Source: Clostridium kluyveri
GTDB taxonomy: Bacteria; Bacillota; Clostridia; Clostridiales; Clostridiaceae
Direction: 5' to 3'
Length of the DNA stretch: 64,000 nt
Assembly: GCF_001902295.1 (NCBI RefSeq)
Contig: NZ_CP018335.1
Span: forward strand, 2,480,001-2,544,000
The notes under the pieces were generated by a model. It saw only the letters and a list, made by a program, of their open reading frames with translations. It did not search any database and was not told where the DNA came from. A program made the translations under genes and the position numbers. Shown here in pieces: positions 37,981-47,083 of this stretch (position 1 is the first letter of the stretch; each line of letters begins with the position of its first letter).

Positions 37981-38439
37981 ATGGATATGTTTAGGCTTGA
38001 ACCAGAAGTTGCAGGTGAAATAGGAGAAAACTCTAAGATAAAGTATGAAGGAGGAATGCTGAGTGAGGTAGAATTCTTGCATTATGAATTTGCAGGATGG
38101 TTAGGAGATGAAATATTAACATCTTATCCTTGCTTTATAGTGAGTGAGAATATTGTCGATGATATTTTAAAGAGTAATTTAAAAGGATATAGATTTGAGG
38201 ATATAGAAATATCAACATCTGATGAATTTAAAGAAATGTATCCAAATAGGACTATACCAAATTTCAAAAGATTAATTCCTTTAGGAAAAGTAATTGTAAG
38301 CGATGAAAAAATAGTTCAGTTTTCTGATGACGATTTTTGCTTAGAAGATAATGTAGAATTGGTAGTTAGCTATAAGGCATTAGAAATATTAAAAAGGCAC
38401 AAGATGGAATATTGTGAAATAACTCCTTTAAGTTGCTAA
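37981..38439 (+). CDS. Immunity protein for the HNH (HH-type) toxin tip
   Basis: The 152-residue protein reads MDMFRLEPEVAGEIGENSKI, then LHYEFAGWLGDEILTSYPCF and GYRFEDIEISTSDEFKEMYP. It belongs by pattern to a common family found directly behind HH-type toxin tips in Firmicutes and proteobacterial Rhs/LXG loci. Unlike its toxin, it is intact, with an AGGAGG SD. Keeping an immunity gene after the toxin is dead can protect against kin carrying a live copy. Confidence 0.7.
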   Translation: MDMFRLEPEVAGEIGENSKIKYEGGMLSEVEFLHYEFAGWLGDEILTSYPCFIVSENIVDDILKSNLKGYRFEDIEISTSDEFKEMYPNRTIPNFKRLIPLGKVIVSDEKIVQFSDDDFCLEDNVELVVSYKALEILKRHKMEYCEITPLSC

Positions 38440-38601
38440 GGTAAAGTTAATACAAAATAGGAGAAAAATATGCTACATAAAATTGATACTTTAAGTAGCT
38501 TATTAAAATTAATGAAATGCAAATTGAATTTTACTGCATAACTTCAGTAATGCAGTGAACTGTAACTAAAAGAAAAATTAGATATATATTATAACAATGA
38601 T

Positions 38602-38642
38602 AAGAGTCAATATTTCAAATGAAGAAGCATTGGCTCTTTTTC
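38602..38642 (+). terminator. Terminator after unit 2
   Basis: AAGAGTCA (38602-38609) pairs with TGGCTCTT (38631-38638) with one G-T pair, followed by TTTTCC. Confidence 0.65.
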
Positions 38643-38669
38643 CATGTAAAGAAATTGAAAGGAATAAAG

Positions 38670-38874
38670 ATGATGTGGCAATTAATTGAAGATTTCAAGA
38701 TGAGCCTAATTGAGGATGGTAAGAGCCCTAAAACAATAGAAAGCTATGTTGGAGATACTTCTGCCTTTGTAGCTTTTCTTGAGAATAGAGGAGTAGACTT
38801 CACAGGAGAATGAAAAGATTCTACATCACCAGCTATAGGAACTACCTCATTGAAAATCGATATGAGCTATCAAC
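38670..38874 (+). pseudogene. Tyrosine recombinase N-terminal remnant
   Basis: MMWQLIEDFKMSLIEDGKSP, then KTIESYVGDTSAFVAFLENR is the SAM-like core-binding start of Xer/phage-type tyrosine recombinases. A shift near 38811 continues it as MKRFYITSYRNYLIENRYEL. The rest of the recombinase is replaced by LXG-derived sequence. It is clearly a junction product of rearrangement. Confidence 0.7.
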
Positions 38875-39826
38875 TAAAAATCAAACAACAAGTTTGACAG
38901 AATTTAAAGATTCATTTAATTTATATTGTAATGGTGTAAGAGATATGGAAGAAAATATATGTTCAGTATTTTCAAAAATATCAGGAATAACTGTAGGAAT
39001 ATCTGAATTCAGGAGTATTTCTTCTATCTCAGAAAATGGACAAGTAGATAAGAATAAGGTAATGCAGTTAATGTTAAAGAATCCAAATGACTTGACTAAT
39101 GGAGAAAAAGAGTTATTATCATATGTAGAAAAAGTACTAAGTAAAGATGAATATAAGAAAATAAAAGAAACCGTATTTACATATGAAGAAGCAGAAAAAT
39201 ATATTAAGGGTGATATTTTAGGACTTAATGTAGGACTTAAGACATATTTTCCAAATGAGATATCTAATTTGCCTAAACAAATAACTTATGAAAAAGATGG
39301 ATATATTTATACTTATGTTTTAACAGAAAATTCTCCACTTACATTTAATGGAGTAGAACTTTCTGATGATGATATAATGATAAAAGATGGTCAAGTGATT
39401 AGCAATAAATTATATGGGTATAAACTTTTTTATACTAATGAACCAAAGATATCAGCAGGGACTGTTTTTGTTTCACCTACAAAGGGAGCGGGTAAAGCTG
39501 AAACTAAAACCTTAAATGAATGGTTAAAGGATTCACCTGACTTGCTCGATGAAACTAAACAGTGGTATAATGAAAAACCAGAATGGTGGAGTATTAACCC
39601 AGATAAGACAGAAGTTTTCTACAGGACTAAAGACGAGGTTGATGCAATTAGAAAATTGCCAGGTGAAAGCGGAGGCCATCATCCTCATGGTTTAGCTTTA
39701 GGTGGACCAGAAGGACAGGAATTAACTATAACTGGTGAAACAAGAACAGTTAAAAATCCAACTCATAGTCAAATTACTGGACTTCAAAGAAGAGTTATAA
39801 GAGAAATAAAGAAAAATACGAAATGA
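38810..39826 (+). pseudogene. LXG toxin lacking its LXG domain, with HHPH-type nuclease tip
   Basis: After about 22 recombinase residues the frame enters the LXG middle segment (copy 2: 38875-39487, same length, 613 bp, as copy 1). The tip reads LNEWLKDSPDLLDETKQWYN, then SGGHHPHGLALGGPEGQELT and NPTHSQITGLQRRVIREIKK, an HNH/Endo VII-type nuclease with an HHxH core. The N-terminal export domain is missing, so secretion by the usual route is unlikely even though the reading frame is open. An intact immunity gene follows. Confidence 0.72.
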
Positions 39827-39840
39827 TAGGGGGGAATTTA

Positions 39841-40335
39841 ATGAAAGACAGAATTGAAAAGTTTTTAAAGTGGGCTGAAGATAATGGTTGGAATGTTAAA
39901 CGACATCAAAATACTGATGTATGCTTGCCAGATAACATAATTAGTCGTTATCCTAGTATTTCTAAGGAGTATATAGAATTTCTGAAATCAGTAAATGTTT
40001 GCATTGCTCCGGATGATAGTTCATGGTTCTTATGTCTAGACGATTATAATGGAGTAAGTGATTCTGCGTATTCTTGGAATGAAATAGAAAAATTGTGCTT
40101 AGAAGAAGCGGAAAATGATGAGGAATGGAAACAAGAAATAACTGAATTTTGGGATTGTCATCTACCAGTATATTTTTCAGTTAAGAGTGGATATGCTTAT
40201 TATGCATTAAATACTACTGGTGAATCAGGTTCTATAGTGCATGGTTATGAACCTGAATTTGAAGAGACGGATATAGTAACAACATCTTTCGTGGATTTTT
40301 TAGATGCAATCATGAAAAATAGCATAGAAGTTTAA
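39841..40335 (+). CDS. SUKH (SMI1/KNR4) immunity protein
   Basis: ATG 39841 (MKDRIEKFLKWAEDNGWNVK) is used, behind a GGGGGG-type SD. The 164-residue product reads ISKEYIEFLKSVNVCIAPDD, WFLCLDDYNGVSDSAYSWNE, CHLPVYFSVKSGYAYYALNT and GSIVHGYEPEFEETDIVTTS. The SUKH/SMI1-KNR4 pattern is characteristic of immunity to nuclease toxins. It starts within 15 bases of the toxin stop. Confidence 0.72.
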   Translation: MKDRIEKFLKWAEDNGWNVKRHQNTDVCLPDNIISRYPSISKEYIEFLKSVNVCIAPDDSSWFLCLDDYNGVSDSAYSWNEIEKLCLEEAENDEEWKQEITEFWDCHLPVYFSVKSGYAYYALNTTGESGSIVHGYEPEFEETDIVTTSFVDFLDAIMKNSIEV

Positions 40336-40338
40336 TAG

Positions 40339-40581
40339 AAAAGTAAGGGTTTTAATAATGTTTTACAAGGAGTTGTAGGACAAATTTTATTGGATTCTGA
40401 TGGAATTAGTGAAGATAGGTTGAACACAAATATCAATAAACTATATGAATTAGAAGGTCAATATATATACAATGTATTAGGTCGGGGGGCAATGTCATCA
40501 ACTTAAAGATACACAAATTGGTAAAATGACTTTAGAGAAAATTGAAAAAATAAGATTTTTAATAAGACACCTTTATAATTA
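40339..40581 (+). pseudogene. Decayed ORF fragment
   Basis: An open stretch without a start reads VVGQILLDSDGISEDRLNTN, then NKLYELEGQYIYNVLG. After a frameshift it continues as CHQLKDTQIGKMTLEKIEKI. It follows the SUKH gene in the same frame and ends in the left hairpin of the next element. The identity is unknown; a lost toxin or immunity gene is possible. Confidence 0.35.
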
Positions 40582-40626
40582 ATAAAGCAACCTTTAATGG
40601 GTATGACTTATTAATTATAGAGGTGT
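40567..40626. repeat. 19-bp inverted repeat before the IS4-family transposase
   Basis: The 19 bases at 40567-40585 (acacctttataattaataa) match the reverse complement of 40608-40626 except at one position, with a 22-nt loop. It lies just upstream of the transposase start and is probably the left end or a leader hairpin of the element. Confidence 0.5.
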
Positions 40627-40834
40627 ATTTAATGAAAAAAAAATTATTTTTTACAAGGGATAAAAATCACTAATGCACTTATTGATGATATAATATTCTT
40701 GTTTGAATCAAGAAGTAAAGCAACATATTTTACAAGAATAGGGAGTAACATAATGACATTTAAGAGTATATTAATTTTCATTTTAAACTTTGTGAAGAGA
40801 AGTCTTCAAATAGAATTGGATGATTTTTTTACTA

Positions 40835-41710
40835 GGGTGTGTCTGAAAACATGAAGTTGCACCAAAACTAAGTTTTAGGTAAAATAGAAGAAAAACTTGG
40901 AGGTTACTATTATGGCACAAAAGCGTTATGAAATATCAGATGAACAATGGAATCAAATAAAAGACTTATTTCCAGTTGCAAAACTGGACGACCTCCAATA
41001 GATAATCGTATTATATTCAATGCTATCTTATGGATTGCAAGAAGTGGAGCACCTTGGCGTGATTTACCGGAACGTTTTGGTTCATGGAAAACCGTATATA
41101 GCCGTTTTTGTAAGTGGCGTGATAACGACACTTTATTAACCATTTTTAAGGAACTAAACTCAGAAGCTGATTATGAAAATCTAAGCATCGACTCTTCATG
41201 TGTAAAATCCCACCAGCATAGTGCTGGCGCTAAAAAGGGGCTATAAATCATGAATCAAATCAACATATTGGGCTGAGTCGTGGTGGACATACCACGAAAA
41301 TACACGCAGTTGTTGACGGTATTGGTAATCCTATCTATTTTCAATTATCTCCTGGTAATTTGCATGATAGCACACTAGCTGTAGATGTTCTTTCCAATAT
41401 CGATATAAAAGATAGCAATATTTTAGGTGATAAAGCCTATGGTACAAAGGAAATTAGAGAATACATTGCTTCAAAAGAAGCTTCTTATACTATTCCACCA
41501 AAATCCAATACTCAAGATCCTTGGGACTGTGACTGGTGGGTATACAAAGAACGCCATTTAGTTGAATGTTTTTTAATAAAATCAAGCATTTTCCCAGAGT
41601 TGCAACTCGTTATGACAAGCTGGCATCTTCTTTTCTTGCTTTTGTTTATCTTTCTTCTATTTTTATTTTGTCCAAATAATGTAATCTGTAGCTTGTTTTC
41701 AGACACGCTC
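40835..41710 (+). mobile_element. IS5-type insertion sequence (876 bp)
   Basis: The ends are GGGTGTGTCTGAAAAC and, inverted, GAGCGTGTCTGAAAAC. The target duplication is TA (40833-40834 and 41711-41712). Deleting the element and one TA joins the flanking IS4 transposase in frame, which fixes the borders. It contains one transposase gene with several frameshifts. Confidence 0.85.
40912..41679 (+). pseudogene. IS5-family transposase with three frameshifts
   Basis: Pieces read MAQKRYEISDEQWNQIKDLF, then (after a lost A) GRPPIDNRIIFNAILWIARS and LSIDSSCVKSHQHSAGAKKG, then (after a lost G) SRGGHTTKIHAVVDGIGNPI and ILGDKAYGTKEIREYIASKE. After a lost T near 41572 comes a frame with RRVATRYDKLASSFLAFVYL, assuming the expected codon series. 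The DDE residues are present in the pieces. All three changes are single-base losses in homopolymer runs. Confidence 0.72.
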
Positions 41711-42920
41711 TAATACAAATGGGATAAATTCTTATGTTACAAAACAAGCATTTTCAAAGGCAAGAAAAAAGATACTGCCTGCGGCATTTATAAAAATGAG
41801 TGACGAGATAATTAAATGGTTTTATAGAGATACTGATTTCAAAAAAATATAGGGGGTATAGATTACTTAGTATTGATGGAAGTGTATTAGAAATTAATAA
41901 TACAGAGGAATTAAGAGAAGAATTTGGTTACATTGAAAATCAAAGTATAAAAGTTGCTCGTGCTAGAGGAATAGGATTATATGATGTAGAAAATGATATG
42001 ATTATAACATCAGCTATAGATTATTACAGGACAGGAGAAAGAGCATCAGCTATAGAGCTGATAAACAAGCTAGAAGCACTAAGTTCTTATAATGATTTAA
42101 TTTTATTTGACAGAGGGTATCCTTCAAGAGATTTTATTAGTTTTATAGGAAGTAAGAATATAAAGTATCTAATGCGTGTGTCCACTGCTTTTTTGAAATC
42201 AGTAGTTAATGTACAAGGTGAAGATCAAATAGTGGAAGTGAAATGTAAGAAAGAAATTATTAAAATTAGAGTTCTTAAATTTAAATTGGACTCAGGAGTA
42301 ACAGAGATTTTAATAACAAATATATATGATAAAACTTTTACAGTAGATGACTTTAAAAAGCTATATTTCAGGCGTTGGGGTATAGAAGTAAAATACAATG
42401 AATTAAAAAGCAGGTTACAAATAGAGAACTTTAGTGGTGAAACACCAATTGCAATAAAGCAAGATTTTTATGCAACAATGTATTTATCAAATATGGTATC
42501 TCTAGCTAAAAAGGATGCTAATGCAATCATTGAAGAAAGTAATGCTGATAAGGAACTAAAGTATGAATATAAAGTAAATACTAATATTCTTACAGGTAAA
42601 TTAAAGACTTCATTAGTTGTTATGCTATTAGAAAAAAATCCTAGGAAACGCCGCAAAATTTTCAATAAAATAATGGAAGAGATATCAAGAAATGTTATAC
42701 CTATTCGTCCAGAAAGACAGTATGCTCCAAGGATGGCTGTCAGAGCTAATAAAAACTCATTAAATACTAAGAGGTCATTGTAACTTTACCCACAATTGCA
42801 ATCATTATCTAAATCCAACTCAAAAATAGTCGTATGTTTATTAATTATACTTAATATTACTACTAATTGCAAGTTTAATATTTATAATCAGTGATATTAA
42901 ATTCACTATAATTTTAGTCA

Positions 42921-43237
42921 CTACAATCTAAACCATTCCATATTATAAATTTCCTTGGTAACGTACTTTACATTTAACAGGTGATATGCAATACCAATAT
43001 AAATAAATGTGCCTTTATTCTTTCGGCTTTCTGGTGATATACCGGCCTTAGCCCAAAGTCTGTTTTTAGTGTCTTGAATGAATATTCTACATTTGTTAAT
43101 GTAGTGTATAGGTTCTAGATATTTTTCACATCCAGTTCCTTATGGGTTGTTTCTATAACATAACATCCAGAAAGCACATCTTTCTCCTGTTTTTCAGGTT
43201 TTCTACCCCAATTTATTCCTTCAGCTTTTCTAGTCTC
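42921..43237 (-). pseudogene. IS1634-type transposase C-terminal remnant
   Basis: On the minus strand the frames read SGCYVIETTHKELDVKNI, YTTLTNVEYSFKTLKTDFGL and RPVYHQKAERIKAHLFI, the conserved end of IS1634/IS1549-like transposases. In-frame stops and a shift show decay. It abuts LXG copy 3 at 43238. The 42784-42920 gap shows nothing else. Confidence 0.6.
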
Positions 43238-43522
43238 TCTGAATTCAGGGGTGTTTCTGCTATTTCAGAAAATGGACAAGTAGATAAGAATAAAGTAATA
43301 CAATTAATGCTAAAAAATCCAAATGACTTGACTAATGGGGAAAAAGAGTTATTATCCTATGTAGAAAAAGTACTAAGTAAAGATGAATATAAGAAAATAA
43401 AAGAAACCGTATTTACATATGAAGAAGCAGAAAAATATATTAAGAGTGATATTTTAGGACTTAATGTAGGACTTAAGACATATTTTCCAAATGAGATATC
43501 TAATTTGCCTAAACAAATAACT
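43238..43522 (+). repeat. LXG middle-segment copy 3 (285 bp)
   Basis: It is nearly identical to 36223-36507 of the intact toxin gene and to the matching part of copy 2, with a mixture of positions from each. It is bounded by the IS1634 remnant on the left and the IS50-like transposase on the right. An in-frame ORF (43142-44965) joins it to the transposase. Confidence 0.85.
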
Positions 43523-44840
43523 AAGGAATTTAATGATGCAGCTTTTGCAGATAATAGACTAAATAAGAGGTTAACTAAAATAGCTAACTCTTTCTACGAA
43601 AACCCTGAAAGTTCAATACCTCAGGCATGTAAAAGCTATGCTGGAACACAGGCAACATATAGATTCTTTAGTAATAATAGAGTTAAACCGGAGGTAATCC
43701 TAATGAGCCATAGAGAACAAACTATCGAGCGTATGAGAAAGTATGACACTGTCTTGGCAATCCAAGATACTACCGCATTAGATTATAAAGATCATCCTGC
43801 AACTAAAGGTTTAGGTGTATATGGTAACACAGAACATGATCTTGGGTTGTTAAATCATACTACTCTTGCAGTAACAGTAGATGGTATTCCTCTTGGCATT
43901 TTATCAAGATATGTATGGACACGTAATCCAAAAGAACTTGGAAAACGGGTTACCAAACGTGAACGCTCTACATCAGATAAAGAAAGTCAAAAGTGGCTTG
44001 ACGCTTTAGATTCAAGCCTCAAAGATGTTCCAAAACATATAAATGTAGTTACTGTGTGTGATCGTGAAGCTGACATTTATGATTTCTTCCATAAAGCAGT
44101 ATCAGAAGAAAGAGATTTGCTCGTAAGAGTCGCTCAAAAAAGAAGAGTTCTGGAAAACGAAAAATCTCTAATTCAAGAAATTGAGAGTAGTCCTGTAATG
44201 GGTCAATTACTTATAAGTGTACCTAGAGACACTGGAAACAAACGTGCACCAAGAGAAGCTACATTATCTATGAAATATTGTCCTGTTACAATAAAACCTC
44301 CGGTTAATCGTAAAGATTCAAAGTCATTACCGAATCTTGAATTATATTTAGTTTTGGCGGAGGAGATAAATCCTCCTAAAGGAATTAAACCTATATATTG
44401 GCTTCTTTTAACAACATTACCTGTAGAAAACCTTGAACAGGCAGTTGAAAAAATCAAATGGTACAAACAACGTTGGAAAATTGAACGTTATCATTATACT
44501 TTAAAAAGTGGTTGTAATATTGAGAAACTCCAATTGGAGAGCACAGAAAGCTTGCAAAACGCCCTTGCAGTATATTCTATAGTTGCATGGAAGCTTCTTT
44601 GGTTAAAGTTCGAATCTGAGCAAAATCCAGAAGCAGCATGCGATATAGTTCTACAACAGTATGAGTGGCAAGCACTCTATTGCGTAGTTAATCGAGTTTC
44701 CATTCCACCAATGCAGCCTCCAACATTGAAGGAAGCTGTAATTATGATAGCTAAATTAGGTGGATTCCTTGGTCGTAAAAGTGATGGTCAACCAGGCGTA
44801 AAGGTTATATGGCGTGGTTTAATGTGTCTTAATAATATTA

Positions 44841-45962
44841 ACCTGAGTTCGAAAATAAAAAAAGTATTTATAGATATAAAAAATCCCATCAAAATGTTTT
44901 ATTATATAAATACAGAGAAAAAACAAAACAAAAGGATGGGATTTTATGCAAAATTTATTATTTGAAGTATTTTACGATGTTGATAACTATTGTATAGCTT
45001 TTGAAGAATACTGCCGGAGCCATTTTATAGAGGAAAACAACTGTAGTCATTTTTCAATAATAAAAAGTAGAAACTTATCGCTTAGTGAAGTCATGACAAT
45101 AATCATATACTTTCACTTATCAGCCTACAGAAATTTCAAAGCCTATTATATAAAGTATGTATCAACTGTTCTAAGACCCTATTTCCCTGAGCTTGTAAGC
45201 TATAACAGGTTTGTAGAACTAATGCAGGAAACATTGCTTCCACTACTATTATACATGAGAAAATTTAGAATTGGCAAGTGTACAGGAATTTCTTTCATTG
45301 ATTCCACCACTTTAGATGTATGCCATAACAGGAGAATCCATTCCCACAAGGTTTTCAAGGGAATTGCAGAAAGGGGAAAGAGTTCAACAGGATGGTTTTA
45401 TGGCTTCAAACTTCATCTTGTCATAAATGACAAGGGTGAAATTCTTTCTTTCTATCTGACACCTGGGAATGTGGATGACAGGAATATAGAGGTTATAGAA
45501 CAACTCTCAAAAGAACTCTACGGAAAATTATTTGGGGACAAAGGTTATTTGTCCAAGAAAATATCAGATATACTGTATTCCAAGGGGGTACAGCTCATAA
45601 CAAAACTAAAAAGGAATATGAAAAACAAGTTAATGTGTATGGAAGACAAAATTATTCTTAGGAAAAGAGCTGTTATAGAGAACCTAAACGATCATTTGAA
45701 GAATGTATGTCAAATAGAGCATAGCCGTCATAGAAGCCTTACCAACTTTATGGTAAATATAGTTTCTGGACTAGCAGCATATAGTTTTCTTCCTAAAAAA
45801 CCTTCCTTGAAATTGGACAAACATCTTCATTTAGCTTAATCACAATATTGCTTTAAATGTGAATAAATGTTAAATAATTTCTTCATTTGTAGTTAAATTA
45901 TTTTTTGCATTTTCTATATCTATATTTATACAAAATTGTAGTTTATTTTTTCGAACTCAGGT
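44841..45962 (+). mobile_element. IS982-family insertion sequence (1122 bp)
   Basis: The terminal inverted repeats begin ACCTGAGTTCGAAAA, with an 8-bp target duplication TAATATTA (44833-44840 and 45963-45970). Removing it restores the IS50-like transposase C-terminus (NNI-TKGWLAARLP). It looks complete, with an intact transposase gene. Confidence 0.9.
44946..45839 (+). CDS. IS982-family transposase
   Basis: The 297-residue DDE transposase has EVMTIIIYFHLSAYRNFKAY, first Asp in GISFIDSTTLDVCHNRRIHS, second in GKLFGDKGYLSKKISDILYS and Glu in RKRAVIENLNDHLKNVCQIE. Length and motif spacing are normal for IS982. It is intact, which makes it the likeliest active element in the island. Confidence 0.9.
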   Translation: MQNLLFEVFYDVDNYCIAFEEYCRSHFIEENNCSHFSIIKSRNLSLSEVMTIIIYFHLSAYRNFKAYYIKYVSTVLRPYFPELVSYNRFVELMQETLLPLLLYMRKFRIGKCTGISFIDSTTLDVCHNRRIHSHKVFKGIAERGKSSTGWFYGFKLHLVINDKGEILSFYLTPGNVDDRNIEVIEQLSKELYGKLFGDKGYLSKKISDILYSKGVQLITKLKRNMKNKLMCMEDKIILRKRAVIENLNDHLKNVCQIEHSRHRSLTNFMVNIVSGLAAYSFLPKKPSLKLDKHLHLA

Positions 45963-46160
45963 TAATATTACAAAAGGTTGGCTTGCAGCTCGTTTACCAA
46001 TTTCTTACCAATGATGTGTACAATGTATAGCTTTGAAGAAGATAGGGGAATTAGCAATGGTAGCCTTCGGATAAAAGACAGAAAGATGTATTAATAGTTA
46101 ACATTAATCTTATTTTTACATACTAATAAATTAACAACAATTAATTTTTTGGAGAGTTAT

Positions 46161-46541
46161 ATGAACTTCTGTCCTTTTACAGATTATTTTTTATCTCGCA
46201 GCCCCAATCCTATATATAATATCACAATCAACAGGGCTGCCCGAAGACTTACCTTATATAGAAACGGGAAGATATATAGAACATATCCTGTAGCTGTTGG
46301 CAAAAGTGAGACCCCTACCCCTGCAGGAACATTTAGAATAATAAATAAACAGATTAATCCCGGTGGTCCCTATGGTGCCAGGTGGATGGGATTAAATGCT
46401 AGAGGTGTAGGAATACATGGTACAAATAATCCACATTCTATAGGTGGCCCTGTATCCCACGGATGTATACGAATGTATAATAAAGATGTAATAGAACTAT
46501 TTAATATAGTTCCAGTAGGCACTGTAGTAAGAATCATTTAA
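46161..46541 (+). CDS. L,D-transpeptidase-like (YkuD) protein
   Basis: ATG 46161 (MNFCPFTDYFLSRSPNPIYN) follows GGAGAG. The 126 residues are mostly a YkuD catalytic domain: RRLTLYRNGKIYRTYPVAVG, TPTPAGTFRIINKQINPGGP, then the active site GIHGTNNPHSIGGPVSHGCI with the His and Cys of the HGT..SHGCIRM motif. No obvious signal peptide is present, unusual for a cell-wall enzyme, though short Firmicutes homologues exist. It would form or edit 3-3 peptidoglycan cross-links. Confidence 0.85.
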   Translation: MNFCPFTDYFLSRSPNPIYNITINRAARRLTLYRNGKIYRTYPVAVGKSETPTPAGTFRIINKQINPGGPYGARWMGLNARGVGIHGTNNPHSIGGPVSHGCIRMYNKDVIELFNIVPVGTVVRII

Positions 46542-46573
46542 ATTTCACAATTAATTCCATGAGTATAGTCTTT

Positions 46574-46613
46574 TTAAAATATCCTATTGATTTTTCACAA
46601 CAGGATATTTTAA
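46574..46613. terminator. Convergent terminator hairpin
   Basis: TTAAAATATCCT (46574-46585) pairs perfectly with AGGATATTTTAA (46602-46613): a 12-bp stem between the plus YkuD gene and the minus cheX gene. The plus-strand side is followed by a T-rich run. Confidence 0.75.
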
Positions 46614-46618
46614 ATTTG

Positions 46619-47083
46619 TTAATTATTTTTTTCTATTGAAATGTTAATTTCAACGGGAAGATCATCTACAAATAATTCAACGCATAATATCTTGTCACTA
46701 GCGGCAGTGGCTTTAAATTTACCGTACATTAAAGTAGGTGTAGATATTTCTATATTAACACCTTCATCTGAAAATAAGGTACAGGCTCTTGCAGTTACCA
46801 TATTGGTCATCTCTGAAATAGCGCTTTGAGCCATTTCATTCAATTCTTCAACAGGCATTCCCATCATCATTTTAGAGGCAATATTTTTTGCACTTTCCAT
46901 GGTAACTCCATATATAATATTTCCTTTGAGATCTCCTACGATTCCAATTATAATTAACACCCCAATGCTATCTATGGTCTTATTCTTAACACTAAGTTTG
47001 CCTTTTTTTATATTACCTACGCCAAGCTGAGGCATTATATCTATAAATGAATCTATAAATGGATTTATATACCTGACATCCAT
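46619..47083 (-). CDS. CheX-type chemotaxis phosphatase
   Basis: The 154-residue protein has SIGVLIIIGIVGDLKGNIIY and EMAQSAISEMTNMVTARACT, which holds the E-xx-N pair used by CheC/CheX to remove phosphate from CheY. It overlaps the upstream CheY-CheX-type gene by 19 bases. It would terminate chemotaxis signals or act on the RR next door. Confidence 0.8.
   Translation of the reverse strand: MDVRYINPFIDSFIDIMPQLGVGNIKKGKLSVKNKTIDSIGVLIIIGIVGDLKGNIIYGVTMESAKNIASKMMMGMPVEELNEMAQSAISEMTNMVTARACTLFSDEGVNIEISTPTLMYGKFKATAASDKILCVELFVDDLPVEINISIEKNN

Larger units (their letters stand above)
40632..42783 (+). pseudogene. IS4-family transposase, interrupted by an IS5-type element
   Basis: The left part (LQGIKITNALIDDIIFLFES to LQIELDDFFT) stops at the IS5 insertion and resumes as NTNGINSYVTKQAFSKARKK. 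The first Asp lies in LLSIDGSVLEI, the second in LILFDRGYPSRDF, and the glutamate in YFRRWGIEVKYNELKSRLQI with the IS4 Y-(2)-R-(3)-E-(6)-K signature. Further frameshifts occur at poly-A/T runs near the start and near 41840. The transposase is therefore inactive. Confidence 0.8.
43523..46014 (+). pseudogene. Tn5/IS50-like IS4-family transposase, interrupted by IS982
   Basis: The frame starts at the junction with KEFNDAAFADNRLNKRLTKI, then FRFFSNN-like pairing residues (ATYRFFSNNRVKPEVILMSH). The first Asp lies in VLAIQDTTALDYKD, the second in VVTVCDREADIYDFFHKA, and Glu in WYKQRWKIERYHYTLKSGCN. The C-terminal GRKSDGQPGVKVIWRGLMCL stops at the IS982 insertion and resumes at 45963 as TKGWLAARLPISYQ, stop at 46014. 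The left end of the element is missing and replaced by LXG copy 3. Confidence 0.8.

Noticed and set aside
41360..41713. 117-codon ORF in the IS5-type element as a separate gene
   Set aside because: It is the frameshifted second half of the transposase; the last ~40 residues are out of frame.
43142..43237. N-terminal 32 residues of the long fused ORF as a real protein start
   Set aside because: They come from the antisense of the IS1634 remnant; no SD precedes the ATG.
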